A stretch of DNA of 64,000 nt from Pasteurella sp049670895. GTDB taxonomy: Bacteria > Pseudomonadota > Gammaproteobacteria > Enterobacterales > Pasteurellaceae. The stretch lies in assembly GCF_049670895.1 (NCBI RefSeq), contig NZ_CP187170.1; one strand, 5' to 3'. Each line of letters opens with the position of its first letter. Position 1 is the stretch's first letter. The notes under the pieces were generated by a model. That model saw only the letters and a list, made by a program, of their open reading frames with translations, was not told the origin of the DNA and searched no databases. Of the stretch, positions 42,778 through 51,147 are shown in pieces. The translations under genes were made by a program, and so were the position numbers.

Positions 42778-43581
42778 TTATATTTCAAGCATGACGCGAC
42801 TACCAAAATACGCAATGGTGAGGAGGATCATGCCGATAATCGCATAAATGACCATCCGTTTGCCTCGCCAATGGTATTTCCAATGTCCAACGAGGGCAAT
42901 GCTAAAGACCACCCAAGCGAAAAAAGAAAACACCGCTTTTTGAATATCTTGTGGGGCAAAGGTTTTGGCTAAATGAAAGGAACCTGAAATCAGCACAATT
43001 GTGAGTAAAATCTCACCTGTCAATAATAAACGAAAAAAGTGGCGTTCCACCGTCATTAAAGGGGGAATAATCGGGGAGAATGCGAGTTTTTTATTTTTCA
43101 GGCTGTGGTCAATCCATAAAATTTGGATCGAGTAAAGTGCAGCGATAAAACAAACGGCATAGGTAAAAAGTGATAATGCGACATGTAAAAACAAAGCAAT
43201 ATTTTCACTTAAATGATAGAGAAAATGACGAGGTAATAAGGTGGCAACAAGCAAATTGATGATCGCAAAACTATAAATAAAAGGCAGTAAAAACCACAGG
43301 GTTCGGATTTGAAATAGCATGGCGACCGTTGCCAGAAACGCCATCATTAAACTGATTAACGAACCAATTTCCATTACCGTAAAATTTTGTCCTGACACTA
43401 AATGGGTCAAAAGTGGGGCTAAACTCCAACTATGTAAGAGAATGGCGAACCAAGCTGTGGAAAAAAATAAGCGTTGATTCGGTTTGTGTGTATCTTCGCC
43501 AGATTGGGATTTGAGGAGCATTGGGGTAATCAGTAATAAGCTAAAAAGATAAAAAAATACTGAAATAATGACCAGCCACAT
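42778..43581 (-). CDS. YpjD-type CcsA-family membrane protein
   Basis: 267 residues with about eight membrane helices. The segment LSENIALFLHVALSLFTYAVCFIAALYSIQILWIDHSLK and the later FAWVVFSIALVGHWKYHWRGKR resemble the cytochrome c assembly protein (CcsA/ResC) domain. YpjD is a member not proven to act in cytochrome c maturation. It is divergent from ffh and upstream of the CorB-type gene, the arrangement known from E. coli. Confidence 0.83.
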   Translation of the reverse strand: MWLVIISVFFYLFSLLLITPMLLKSQSGEDTHKPNQRLFFSTAWFAILLHSWSLAPLLTHLVSGQNFTVMEIGSLISLMMAFLATVAMLFQIRTLWFLLPFIYSFAIINLLVATLLPRHFLYHLSENIALFLHVALSLFTYAVCFIAALYSIQILWIDHSLKNKKLAFSPIIPPLMTVERHFFRLLLTGEILLTIVLISGSFHLAKTFAPQDIQKAVFSFFAWVVFSIALVGHWKYHWRGKRMVIYAIIGMILLTIAYFGSRVMLEI

Positions 43582-43720
43582 TGCAATTTCCTCATAGTGA
43601 TAATTGATTTATTCTAACTATCTCTCTTTCAAATCGCTATAAATTTATTTCAAATGATGAAAATCTACGGGATTTCAGTATAATTAAGGCAATTTTTTGC
43701 AGATTAAATAGGAAAAATGA

Positions 43721-45097
43721 ATGTTTGAGAATTTGTCGGATCGCCTGTCAAAAACGCTAAGAAATATTAGCGGGCGTGGTCGTTTAACGGAAGAAAATAT
43801 TAAAGAAACACTACGTGAAGTGCGGATGGCATTGCTTGAGGCGGATGTGGCGTTACCTGTGGTACGTGATTTTATTAGTAAAGTCAAAGAACGTGCAATT
43901 GGGGTGGAAGTCAATAAAAGCCTCACGCCAGGTCAAGAATTCGTTAAGATCGTGCAAGCTGAGCTTGAAGCGGCAATGGGTGAAGCCAATGAAAGTTTAA
44001 ATCTTTCGACTCAGCCCCCAGCGGTGATTTTAATGGCTGGTTTGCAAGGGGCGGGTAAAACAACTAGCGTAGGAAAACTGGCAAAATTTTTAAAAGAACG
44101 TCATAAGAAAAAAGTCTTGGTGGTTTCTGCCGACGTTTACCGTCCAGCTGCGATCAAACAATTAGAAACCCTTGCTCAAGCCGTTGGAGCCGACTTCTTC
44201 CCCTCTGATGTCTCGCAAAATCCTGTGGCGATTGCCCAAGCGGCATTAGCAGAAGCCAAATTAAAATTTTATGATGTGCTCATTGTGGATACGGCAGGTC
44301 GCCTTCATGTAGACGGTGAAATGATGGAGGAAATCAAGCAAATCCATGGAGCATTAAATCCTATTGAAACCCTTTTCACCGTTGATGCCATGACAGGGCA
44401 AGATGCTGCCAACACTGCAAAAGCCTTCAATGAAGCCTTGCCTTTAACAGGGGTGGTGTTAACCAAAGTCGATGGCGATGCACGAGGCGGTGCGGCGTTA
44501 TCTATTCGTCAAATCACGGGTAAACCTATTAAATTTTTAGGGGTGGGAGAAAAAACGGAGGCGTTAGAACCTTTCCACCCTGAGCGTGTGGCTTCTCGCA
44601 TTTTGGGTATGGGGGATGTGCTGTCTTTGATTGAAGATCTTGAGCGTTCGGTGGATCGTGAAAAAGCCGAAAAAATGGCTCAAAAATTCAAAAAAGGCGA
44701 TGATTTTACCCTTGAAGATTTCCGTGAACAGTTGATTCAAATGAAAAATATGGGCGGCATGATGTCTATGCTAGATAAATTGCCAGGGGCAAAAAATTTA
44801 CCTGACCATATTAAAAATAAAGTGGACGACAAAATGTTCAACAAAATGGAAGCCATTATTAATTCCATGACATTAAAAGAGCGTGCTAACCCAGACATCA
44901 TCAAAGGATCACGCCGTCGTCGTATTGCGATGGGATCTGGCACACAAGTGCAAGATGTGAATAAATTGCTTAAACAATTCGATGAAATGCAACGCATGAT
45001 GAAAAAAATGCGAAAAGGTGGCATGGCAAAAATGATGCGAGGCATGCAAGGCATGATGGGCGGACTTGGTGGTCTAGGCGGGATGTTTAGACGTTAA
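43721..45097 (+). CDS. ffh: Signal recognition particle protein Ffh
   Basis: The SRP54 GTPase that binds signal sequences co-translationally. 458 residues: N domain, G domain with GLQGAGKTTSVGKLA and DTAGRLHVDGEMM, TKVDGDARGGAAL, and a methionine-rich M domain ending in a Gly/Met-rich tail with GSGTQVQDVNKLLKQFDEM (4.5S RNA binding). Full length. Confidence 0.98.
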   Translation: MFENLSDRLSKTLRNISGRGRLTEENIKETLREVRMALLEADVALPVVRDFISKVKERAIGVEVNKSLTPGQEFVKIVQAELEAAMGEANESLNLSTQPPAVILMAGLQGAGKTTSVGKLAKFLKERHKKKVLVVSADVYRPAAIKQLETLAQAVGADFFPSDVSQNPVAIAQAALAEAKLKFYDVLIVDTAGRLHVDGEMMEEIKQIHGALNPIETLFTVDAMTGQDAANTAKAFNEALPLTGVVLTKVDGDARGGAALSIRQITGKPIKFLGVGEKTEALEPFHPERVASRILGMGDVLSLIEDLERSVDREKAEKMAQKFKKGDDFTLEDFREQLIQMKNMGGMMSMLDKLPGAKNLPDHIKNKVDDKMFNKMEAIINSMTLKERANPDIIKGSRRRRIAMGSGTQVQDVNKLLKQFDEMQRMMKKMRKGGMAKMMRGMQGMMGGLGGLGGMFRR

Positions 45098-45145
45098 TTA
45101 AGCCAAAGAGGGAAACGAACACTTTCCCTTTTTATCTGAATGAAG

Positions 45146-45189
45146 AAAAGTGCGGTCAAAAAAATCTTAATTTTGACCGCACTTTTTTT
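45146..45189. terminator. Bidirectional ffh/plsB terminator (uptake-signal pair)
   Basis: A 16-bp perfect stem: 45146-45161 with 45171-45186, followed by T-runs on both strands. Each arm holds one uptake signal core. It separates the convergent ffh and plsB genes. Confidence 0.9.
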
Positions 45190-45209
45190 GAGATGCGGTT
45201 TCTGTTTGT

Positions 45210-47639
45210 TTACTCTTCTTCTATTTTCGCAATTGCCCCTTTAATGGTTAGGCATACTTCGGTGGAGATCACTTGGTTGAGAATTCCTGCAATTTCACCG
45301 AGTTTTTGCGTATCGGCTATCCCGTCATCATTGAAATAACCTTCTTGTTTGAGGCTACCAATAAAGGCGGCAAAAACGGCTCTATCAAAAAATTCGGGGG
45401 CATTGATCCCATGTAATACCGATAAACGTTGTGCCACAGATTGGCTGTCTTTTTCAAGAGTAGCACGAGGCATGGCGGGTTCTTTTAACAGAATGCTGAC
45501 GGTAATATAGTAGCGTTGTAAAATTTCACGCACGCCAGAAGACCACAGTTGTAAGATACGAACACGAGGTTTGTTAATGGATATCATATTCGCATTGCAC
45601 TTGAGGATATCTTGACGTTGGAATTCCGCAATAATTTGATTAATCCGTTCTTTTAGTTCTTCTTGCGAGAAGGTGAGGAATAATTCACTTTTCAGGAATG
45701 GATAAATTTTACTCACCGCTTCTAAGACAAGAGGTTTTTGCATGGCTTCATAATGCAACACGATGCTTGCCACTAAGGAAGGTAACACAAATAAGTGTTG
45801 AATATTGTTACGGTAGTAAGTCATCAATACGGCTGAATTACGTTCTAAACGAACGATTTCACCAAAATTATCTTTTTCCACAATAATCCCAACTCGCTCT
45901 AACGTTAAAATATGTTCTAACATTGCTTCTGGGGATTCTGTCGGCACCACAATATCTGACGAATAAGGGGCATTTTGCAAGAATTGTTGATAACTTGCTA
46001 ATTGTTCTAACAATTGTTCACGAGAAAGGGCACGCTGACGTGAAGATAACAATGCAGTGCCTGTGAGGTTCATGGCATTGACGGCTGCAGCCTTGTTAAT
46101 ATTGATCATCACCTGATTTGACACACTATCTACCGCTTGGTTGAACCATTGTGGGCGTTCTTCAGACTGTGTATGCTCTTTCCATTCTGGATAGTATTGG
46201 TTGAGATAGTTGCTCAGTGTGATGGGTTCACCAAAGTTGACATAACCTTTGCCAAGGTTACGAAGTTTTTTGATCACTCGCAGCACCAAGCCTGCATTTT
46301 CTTTTTCTTTCACGGCACCACGAAGTTCTTTGGCATAAGTATCCACTTCCAGCACATGCTCATATCCTACATAGACGGGGACAATAGAAATCGGGCGAGT
46401 TTGCCCTTGTAATAACGCTTGTAAGGTCATGGACATCATGCCCGTTTTCGGGGCAAGTAAACGCCCTGTGCGTGAGCGTCCCCCTTCAATGAAATATTCC
46501 ACCGAATAACCACGATGAAAGAGTTCGGCGAGGTATTCACGGAAAATGGTGGAATATAAACGGTTACCTTTAAAGGTACGACGAATAAAAAATGCCCCAC
46601 CTCGGCGGAACATGCCACCAACAGGCCAGAAATTCAGGTTAATGCCCGCTGCAATATGGGGTGGCACTAAGCCTTGATGGTATAGCACATAAGAGAGTAA
46701 TAAATAGTCAATATGACTACGGTGGCAAGGAACATAAACAATTTCATGCCCATCTAAGGCAAGTTTACGTACACGATCGGCATTTTGTACATCAATGCCT
46801 TGGTAAAGTTTATTCCATAACCAACGTAAGAAACGATCAGCAACACGTAACCCTTCATAATTGACGTTGGCAGCAATTTCATCCAAGATTTTCTTCGCTT
46901 CTTGAGTGGCTTTTTCCTCACTGATATTTTTGGCTTTCACTTCATCTTTGATTGCCTCCAAAATTGTGGGTGAGGCTAATAGCTTGTTAAACATTGCTTC
47001 ACGGTTAGGTAAGCGAGGTCCTGTGGCAGAAATGCGTTGCTTGGAAAAGTGAATTTTTGCCACTCGTGCTAATTTTTGTGCGATGGATTGATCGGAACCA
47101 TGCTCACTGACCATATAGCGTAATGAAACGGCTTGAGAAAATCGGACAAAGGTATCACGACCAAACCAGACCGCCGCAATACATTTTTGAATGCCACTTA
47201 ATAGACGTAATTGCGGTAAATTGGATTGTTTTTCATGACCTGGTGAGCGTCCCCAAAGTACAGAAACGGGGATCAGTTGCACATCAAGGTCTGCTAATGT
47301 GCGGTGTAATTCCAAATATTGATTAAACACGTGAATGGTTTCTTGTTTTGCCCCTTTCGATTTAAAGAAATGACGCCCCTCATCAAGGAATACGTATCTA
47401 GGTAAGATTTTATTTTCAATATGGTTCTTTTCTAATGGATCAGGCAACCCCACACTTAGACAGTTTTTGCGAAAAATCACCAGATCTGTTTGCGAAGTGT
47501 AAGGCAATACATAAACCACAGGTTGGGCAGTATTTAATTTCAGTTCTTCGATAGGATCATGTGGAATTGGATTATTTTTAACTAAAAAAGACAAAGGCAA
47601 TTCCAATACTTTGCGGTACATATTTAGAAAACTAAACAT
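45210..47639 (-). CDS. plsB: Glycerol-3-phosphate acyltransferase
   Basis: The inner-membrane enzyme that acylates sn-glycerol-3-phosphate at position 1, starting phospholipid synthesis. The 809-residue protein has the HX4D motif in VYVPCHRSHIDYLLLSYVL, FFIRRTFKGNRLYSTIFREYL, and the EGGRSRTGRLLAPKTGM block. Length matches E. coli PlsB. It is divergent from lexA, as in E. coli. Confidence 0.97.
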   Translation of the reverse strand: MFSFLNMYRKVLELPLSFLVKNNPIPHDPIEELKLNTAQPVVYVLPYTSQTDLVIFRKNCLSVGLPDPLEKNHIENKILPRYVFLDEGRHFFKSKGAKQETIHVFNQYLELHRTLADLDVQLIPVSVLWGRSPGHEKQSNLPQLRLLSGIQKCIAAVWFGRDTFVRFSQAVSLRYMVSEHGSDQSIAQKLARVAKIHFSKQRISATGPRLPNREAMFNKLLASPTILEAIKDEVKAKNISEEKATQEAKKILDEIAANVNYEGLRVADRFLRWLWNKLYQGIDVQNADRVRKLALDGHEIVYVPCHRSHIDYLLLSYVLYHQGLVPPHIAAGINLNFWPVGGMFRRGGAFFIRRTFKGNRLYSTIFREYLAELFHRGYSVEYFIEGGRSRTGRLLAPKTGMMSMTLQALLQGQTRPISIVPVYVGYEHVLEVDTYAKELRGAVKEKENAGLVLRVIKKLRNLGKGYVNFGEPITLSNYLNQYYPEWKEHTQSEERPQWFNQAVDSVSNQVMININKAAAVNAMNLTGTALLSSRQRALSREQLLEQLASYQQFLQNAPYSSDIVVPTESPEAMLEHILTLERVGIIVEKDNFGEIVRLERNSAVLMTYYRNNIQHLFVLPSLVASIVLHYEAMQKPLVLEAVSKIYPFLKSELFLTFSQEELKERINQIIAEFQRQDILKCNANMISINKPRVRILQLWSSGVREILQRYYITVSILLKEPAMPRATLEKDSQSVAQRLSVLHGINAPEFFDRAVFAAFIGSLKQEGYFNDDGIADTQKLGEIAGILNQVISTEVCLTIKGAIAKIEEE

Positions 47640-47904
47640 AATGAAGTTCCGTTCTTTATAGGTTTATTCGAGAAATTTACGTTAGTTTACCATAAAAATT
47701 TAAAATCGTTAGTCGTTGTATATAAAGAAGGTATGCTCAGATTTTGAGTACTGTCTTGTGTGGTATCACTGAGTGAAAATCAATTTTACGAGGGTAACAG
47801 CTCGGCATTGTGGTGAAATCACTGGTGCATGGAAAAGAAGATGAACGAAGTTTGTTTAGCAAAGAATCCTGTTGAGTGAAAGCGTTTAATCATCAAGATA
47901 AAGA

Positions 47905-47932
47905 TTGCAAGTGCTGACTTTCTGTATATAAT
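47905..47932 (+). promoter_or_regulatory. lexA promoter
   Basis: TTGCAA (47905-47910), 16 bases, TATAAT (47927-47932). The -10 element lies inside the first SOS box, as expected for autorepression. Confidence 0.7.
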
Positions 47933-47958
47933 AACAGTTATTCTGTATAAAAAAACAG
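47922..47958 (+). promoter_or_regulatory. Two SOS boxes (LexA operators)
   Basis: CTGTATATAATAACAG (47922-47937) and CTGTATAAAAAAACAG (47943-47958) both fit CTG-N10-CAG. Their centres are 21 bases apart, so two LexA dimers would sit on the same face of the helix, as in E. coli lexA. Confidence 0.9.
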
Positions 47959-47966
47959 GGGTTAGC

Positions 47967-48605
47967 ATGAAGCCATTTAAAGCATTAACTGCACGTCAGC
48001 AAGAAGTTTATGACTTGCTAAAACGTCATTTAGAAACCACAGGTATGCCACCAACACGAGCAGAAATTTCAAAAGAATTGGGGTTTCGTTCACCGAATGC
48101 GGCAGAAGAACATTTAAAAGCCTTGGCACGTAAAGGCGTGATTGAAATTATTTCAGGCACTTCCCGAGGCATTCGTTTATTGTTAGAAGATGACAATACC
48201 GAGAATGACAGTCAAGGATTGCCCCTTGTTGGACGCGTGGCAGCAGGTGAGCCTATTTTAGCCGAACAGCATATTGAAGGCACCTATAAAGTAGATGCCA
48301 ATATGTTTAAACCTCAAGCGGACTTTTTGCTAAAAGTTTATGGGCAATCCATGAAGGATATTGGCATTTTAGATGGCGACCTGTTAGCTGTGCATAGCAC
48401 GAAAGATGTGCATAATGGACAAATTGTCGTGGCTCGCATTGAAGATGAGGTCACTGTGAAGCGTTTAGAACGTAAAGGTTCCGTGATTTATCTGCACGCT
48501 GAAAACGAAGAATTTGCCCCCATTGTGGTGGATTTAAATCAGCAACCTAATTTTGAAATTGAAGGCATTGCAGTCGGGATTATTCGTAATAACGCTTGGA
48601 TGTAA
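47967..48605 (+). CDS. lexA: SOS repressor LexA
   Basis: 212 residues: N-terminal winged helix (TARQQEVYDLLKRHLETTGMPPTRAEI...), self-cleavage site Ala93-Gly94 in VAAGEP, catalytic Ser128 (GQSMKD) and Lys165 (VTVKRL). It represses SOS genes, including itself via the two operators directly upstream. Confidence 0.98.
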   Translation: MKPFKALTARQQEVYDLLKRHLETTGMPPTRAEISKELGFRSPNAAEEHLKALARKGVIEIISGTSRGIRLLLEDDNTENDSQGLPLVGRVAAGEPILAEQHIEGTYKVDANMFKPQADFLLKVYGQSMKDIGILDGDLLAVHSTKDVHNGQIVVARIEDEVTVKRLERKGSVIYLHAENEEFAPIVVDLNQQPNFEIEGIAVGIIRNNAWM

Positions 48606-48899
48606 TCCGATTTTTGTCCACTTAATGCCATTAAACGCAATGAGGTTCTCGCAATGAGGTTTTCTCGTCTAGTTGCTTGCGATGAGCTTGAGGATGATAA
48701 GGATGGTGAGAGTGAAAAGTGCGGTGGTTTTTTTGAATGTTTTACATTTTTATTGAGCGTGGCGTGTTTTTTTATTTCGGCGTAAATAAGGGGTGATTTA
48801 CCTTGATGAATGAAATAAATCAGCAGAGCGAGGACGACAAAAAATATTCAAAAACACACCGCACTTTGTATTGCAAAAACGTTAATTATCTGTATAATT
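48606..48899. other. lexA-rpsF intergenic region with distant inverted uptake signals
   Basis: Together with the rpsF leader this gap is 390 bases. An uptake signal with flank (48714 onward, AAAAGTGCGGTGG) and its reverse (CACCGCACTTT, near 48857-48867) are about 130 bases apart; the flanks GTTTTTTTGAA and TTCAAAAAC extend the match. A short direct repeat CGCAATGAGGTT occurs twice near 48636-48662. I see no coding sequence. Confidence 0.5.
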
Positions 48900-48995
48900 C
48901 ACCACCTTACAGCTACATTGAATTTTCGTTCCTTGCTTCCGCAGATGCGTAGCTGGTCTAACAGTCGGAGGCTGATTAACCCGTAAGGAGCAGTA
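48900..48995 (+). promoter_or_regulatory. Possible S6:S18-binding leader of the rpsF operon
   Basis: The 96 bases before rpsF include a small hairpin CAGTC-GGA-GGCTG and a segment AACCCGTAAGGAG at the ribosome binding site that looks conserved with enteric rpsF leaders. Autoregulation by S6:S18 binding to such leaders is known. The fold here is not verified. Confidence 0.4.
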
Positions 48996-49373
48996 ATGCG
49001 ACACTACGAAATCGTGTTTATGGTTCACCCGGACCAAAGCGAACAAGTACCAGGCATGATTGAACGTTATACAGGTTCTGTTAAAGAAGCTGGCGGTCAA
49101 ATCCATCGCTTAGAAGATTGGGGTCGTCGCCAATTAGCGTACCCAATCAACAAATTACACAAAGCACACTATGTGTTAATGAATGTAGAAGCGCCTCAAG
49201 AAGTCATCGACGAGCTAGAAACAACTTTCCGTTACAACGACGCAGTTCTTCGTAACGTAATCATTCGTACTAAGCACGCCGTAACAGAAGCGTCCCCAAT
49301 GGTTAAAGCAAAAGACGATCGTAAAGCTTTAGCTGAAGTTGAAAACAACGATTTTGAGGATGCTGAAGAGTAA
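48996..49373 (+). CDS. rpsF: 30S ribosomal protein S6
   Basis: 125 residues beginning MRHYEIVFMVHPDQSEQVPGMIERY, the canonical S6 start, with WGRRQLAYPINKLHKAHYVLMN and an acidic tail (NDFEDAEE). First gene of rpsF-priB-rpsR-rplI. priB begins inside its last codons. Confidence 0.98.
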   Translation: MRHYEIVFMVHPDQSEQVPGMIERYTGSVKEAGGQIHRLEDWGRRQLAYPINKLHKAHYVLMNVEAPQEVIDELETTFRYNDAVLRNVIIRTKHAVTEASPMVKAKDDRKALAEVENNDFEDAEE

Positions 49374-49686
49374 TTTAAAAATTGATAACCGTTTTTCGTT
49401 GATAGGCATTGTGGCAAATCAACCGAAACGACACCAAAGCCCAAATGGGATTAGACACTGCCAATTTTTATTAGAACATCGTTCTATACAAGAAGAAGCG
49501 GGCTTAAATCGCCAAGCTTGGTGTAAAATGCCAGTCCAAATAAGTGGCAATCAATTAATAGAAAAAACTCAAAGCATTACGGTCGGCAGTCAACTTTTGG
49601 TTGTAGGGTTTATAAGCTCTCATAAAGCCGCAAATGGCTTAAATCAATTAGTGTTACATGCCGAGCAAATCGAATTTATAGATTAG
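49360..49686 (+). CDS. priB: Primosomal replication protein N
   Basis: A single-stranded-DNA-binding OB-fold protein used in PriA-dependent replication restart. The start is taken at the ATG at 49360 (MLKSNLKIDNRFSLIGIV), overlapping rpsF by 14 bases; GAGGATG supplies the ribosome binding site. This gives 108 residues, matching the Pasteurellaceae form. The motif GIRHCQFLLEHRS and PVQISGNQLIEKTQSITVGSQ are typical. Confidence 0.95.
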   Translation: MLKSNLKIDNRFSLIGIVANQPKRHQSPNGIRHCQFLLEHRSIQEEAGLNRQAWCKMPVQISGNQLIEKTQSITVGSQLLVVGFISSHKAANGLNQLVLHAEQIEFID

Positions 49687-49698
49687 GAGACTAGCCAA

Positions 49699-49926
49699 AT
49701 GGCACGTTATTTCCGTCGTCGTAAGTTCTGCCGTTTCACAGCGGAAAATGTAGTAGAAATCGATTATAAAGATGTTGCTACATTAAAGAACTATATCACA
49801 GAGAGCGGCAAAATTGTTCCAAGCCGTATTACCGGTACTCGTGCGAAGTATCAACGTCAATTAGCGCGTGCAATCAAACGTGCACGTTATTTAGCGTTAC
49901 TTCCGTACACTGACAATCATCAGTAA
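49699..49926 (+). CDS. rpsR: 30S ribosomal protein S18
   Basis: 75 residues (MARYFRRRKFCRFTAENVVEIDYKD...KRARYLALLPYTDNHQ), the canonical S18 sequence. It pairs with S6 on the 30S platform. It lies 12 bases after priB. Confidence 0.98.
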   Translation: MARYFRRRKFCRFTAENVVEIDYKDVATLKNYITESGKIVPSRITGTRAKYQRQLARAIKRARYLALLPYTDNHQ

Positions 49927-49945
49927 TTAAAGAGAGGATACGGTA

Positions 49946-50395
49946 ATGCAAGTAATTCTTTTAGATAAAGTGGTTCACCTTGGTAACATTGGTGATCAAG
50001 TTGATGTTAAATCAGGTTTCGCACGTAACTTCTTAATCCCACAAGGTAAAGCGGTTATGGCAACTAAAGCCAACATCGAATATTTTGAAGCACGTCGTGC
50101 TGAATTAGAAGCGAAAGCCGCTGAAGTGTTAGCCGCAGCACAAGATCGTGCAGCGAAATTAGCAGAATTAGCTTCTGTCACTATCATTTCTAAAGCAGGT
50201 GATGAAGGTCGTTTATTCGGCTCAATCACAACACGTGATGTTGCGGAAGCAGTGACTTCTGCAGGTGTGGAAGTTGCAAAAAGCGAAGTTCGCTTATCAA
50301 CTGGTCCAATCCGTACTTTAGGTGATCACGAAGTGAAATTCCAACTTCACGGTGAAGTATTCGCAACAGTTAACGTGATCGTTGTTGCTGAATAA
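49946..50395 (+). CDS. rplI: 50S ribosomal protein L9
   Basis: 149 residues: N-terminal domain MQVILLDKVVHLGNIGDQVDVKSGFARNFLIPQG, a long helix and a C-terminal domain, the usual two-domain L9. Last gene of the operon; a strong terminator follows. Confidence 0.98.
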   Translation: MQVILLDKVVHLGNIGDQVDVKSGFARNFLIPQGKAVMATKANIEYFEARRAELEAKAAEVLAAAQDRAAKLAELASVTIISKAGDEGRLFGSITTRDVAEAVTSAGVEVAKSEVRLSTGPIRTLGDHEVKFQLHGEVFATVNVIVVAE

Positions 50396-50418
50396 TTAAC
50401 AAAACGTGATACTTTAAA

Positions 50419-50447
50419 AACCCAGCATAATTGCTGGGTTTTTTTTA
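50419..50447 (+). terminator. Rho-independent terminator of the rpsF operon
   Basis: AACCCAGCA (50419-50427) pairs with TGCTGGGTT (50432-50440), followed by TTTTTT. Downstream to 50678 there is one uptake signal core (near 50551) and no supported gene. Confidence 0.9.
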
Positions 50448-50678
50448 TGGCTGATAACAACATCTTGTTTGGATTTTTTGTTTGGATTCGTGGCAATCAC
50501 TATCTGTCGTAGAGAAAGCGGTTTGGCAAGGTAAAAACGTTTTTAAAAGACACCGCACTTTTCGAAAGAGCGTATTGGGAAATGAGTAGGAAAGGAGAAA
50601 TCTTATTGCTTAGTATGATGATGTCCTCACGCAATAAGATTTCTTGTCTGATAATGCTCTTTAAAACAAGCTACACAA

Positions 50679-51050
50679 TTAATATTTTTGGCAAGTGGTG
50701 GTGGCAAGTTTTCCTGTCGAAGCATAGTTTTTCTCAGGATATGTCAAGGTGTTTTGCCCTTGTTTTTCTTGCCATTTGAGGGTGTTTTTATCATTGATAT
50801 AAAGAATTTGACCCGCAGAAGAATGGTTGTTGAGGTAAGTAATATAACTGTCTTTACCATCGCTAAATGCCATGCTAAGTACACCATTATCACGTTGCTT
50901 GATGGAACCTTTGTAGCCATTTTCACAACGGAACTTCATCAGTTTGCCTGATGATTTTTCTAAACCCGCAATGTTTACCCCATCAAGGCTGAGGCAGCCT
51001 GTTGTTGCCAAGGCAATAGCCAGTGGAATGAATTTTTTTACGATACGCAT
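50679..51050 (-). CDS. MliC-like lipoprotein (C-type lysozyme inhibitor family)
   Basis: 123 residues with a lipoprotein signal (MRIVKKFIPLAIALATTGCLS, lipobox TTGC). The C-terminal domain (FRCENGYKGSIKQRDNGVLSMAFSDGKDSYITYLNNHSSAGQILYINDKNTLKWQEKQGQNTLTY) has the MliC/PliC layout: a Cys near the start, a Ser-Ala-Gly turn, then a hydrophobic 'W' strand and a final Cys. Such proteins protect peptidoglycan from host lysozyme. The family match is by eye only. Confidence 0.65.
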   Translation of the reverse strand: MRIVKKFIPLAIALATTGCLSLDGVNIAGLEKSSGKLMKFRCENGYKGSIKQRDNGVLSMAFSDGKDSYITYLNNHSSAGQILYINDKNTLKWQEKQGQNTLTYPEKNYASTGKLATTTCQKY

Positions 51051-51147
51051 AAAAGCTCCTTATTGATGAATATGAAATAGGCTCTCCAAAATAAGAGAGC
51101 CGAATTCAATATGAAAAACAAATGTGGATTTTACGCTATTTCTTGCA

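Larger units (their letters stand above)
47640..47966. other. plsB-lexA intergenic region
   Basis: 327 bases without a gene. The right end holds the lexA promoter and operators, listed separately. Elsewhere I see no tRNA-like structure and no strong hairpin. Confidence 0.6.
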
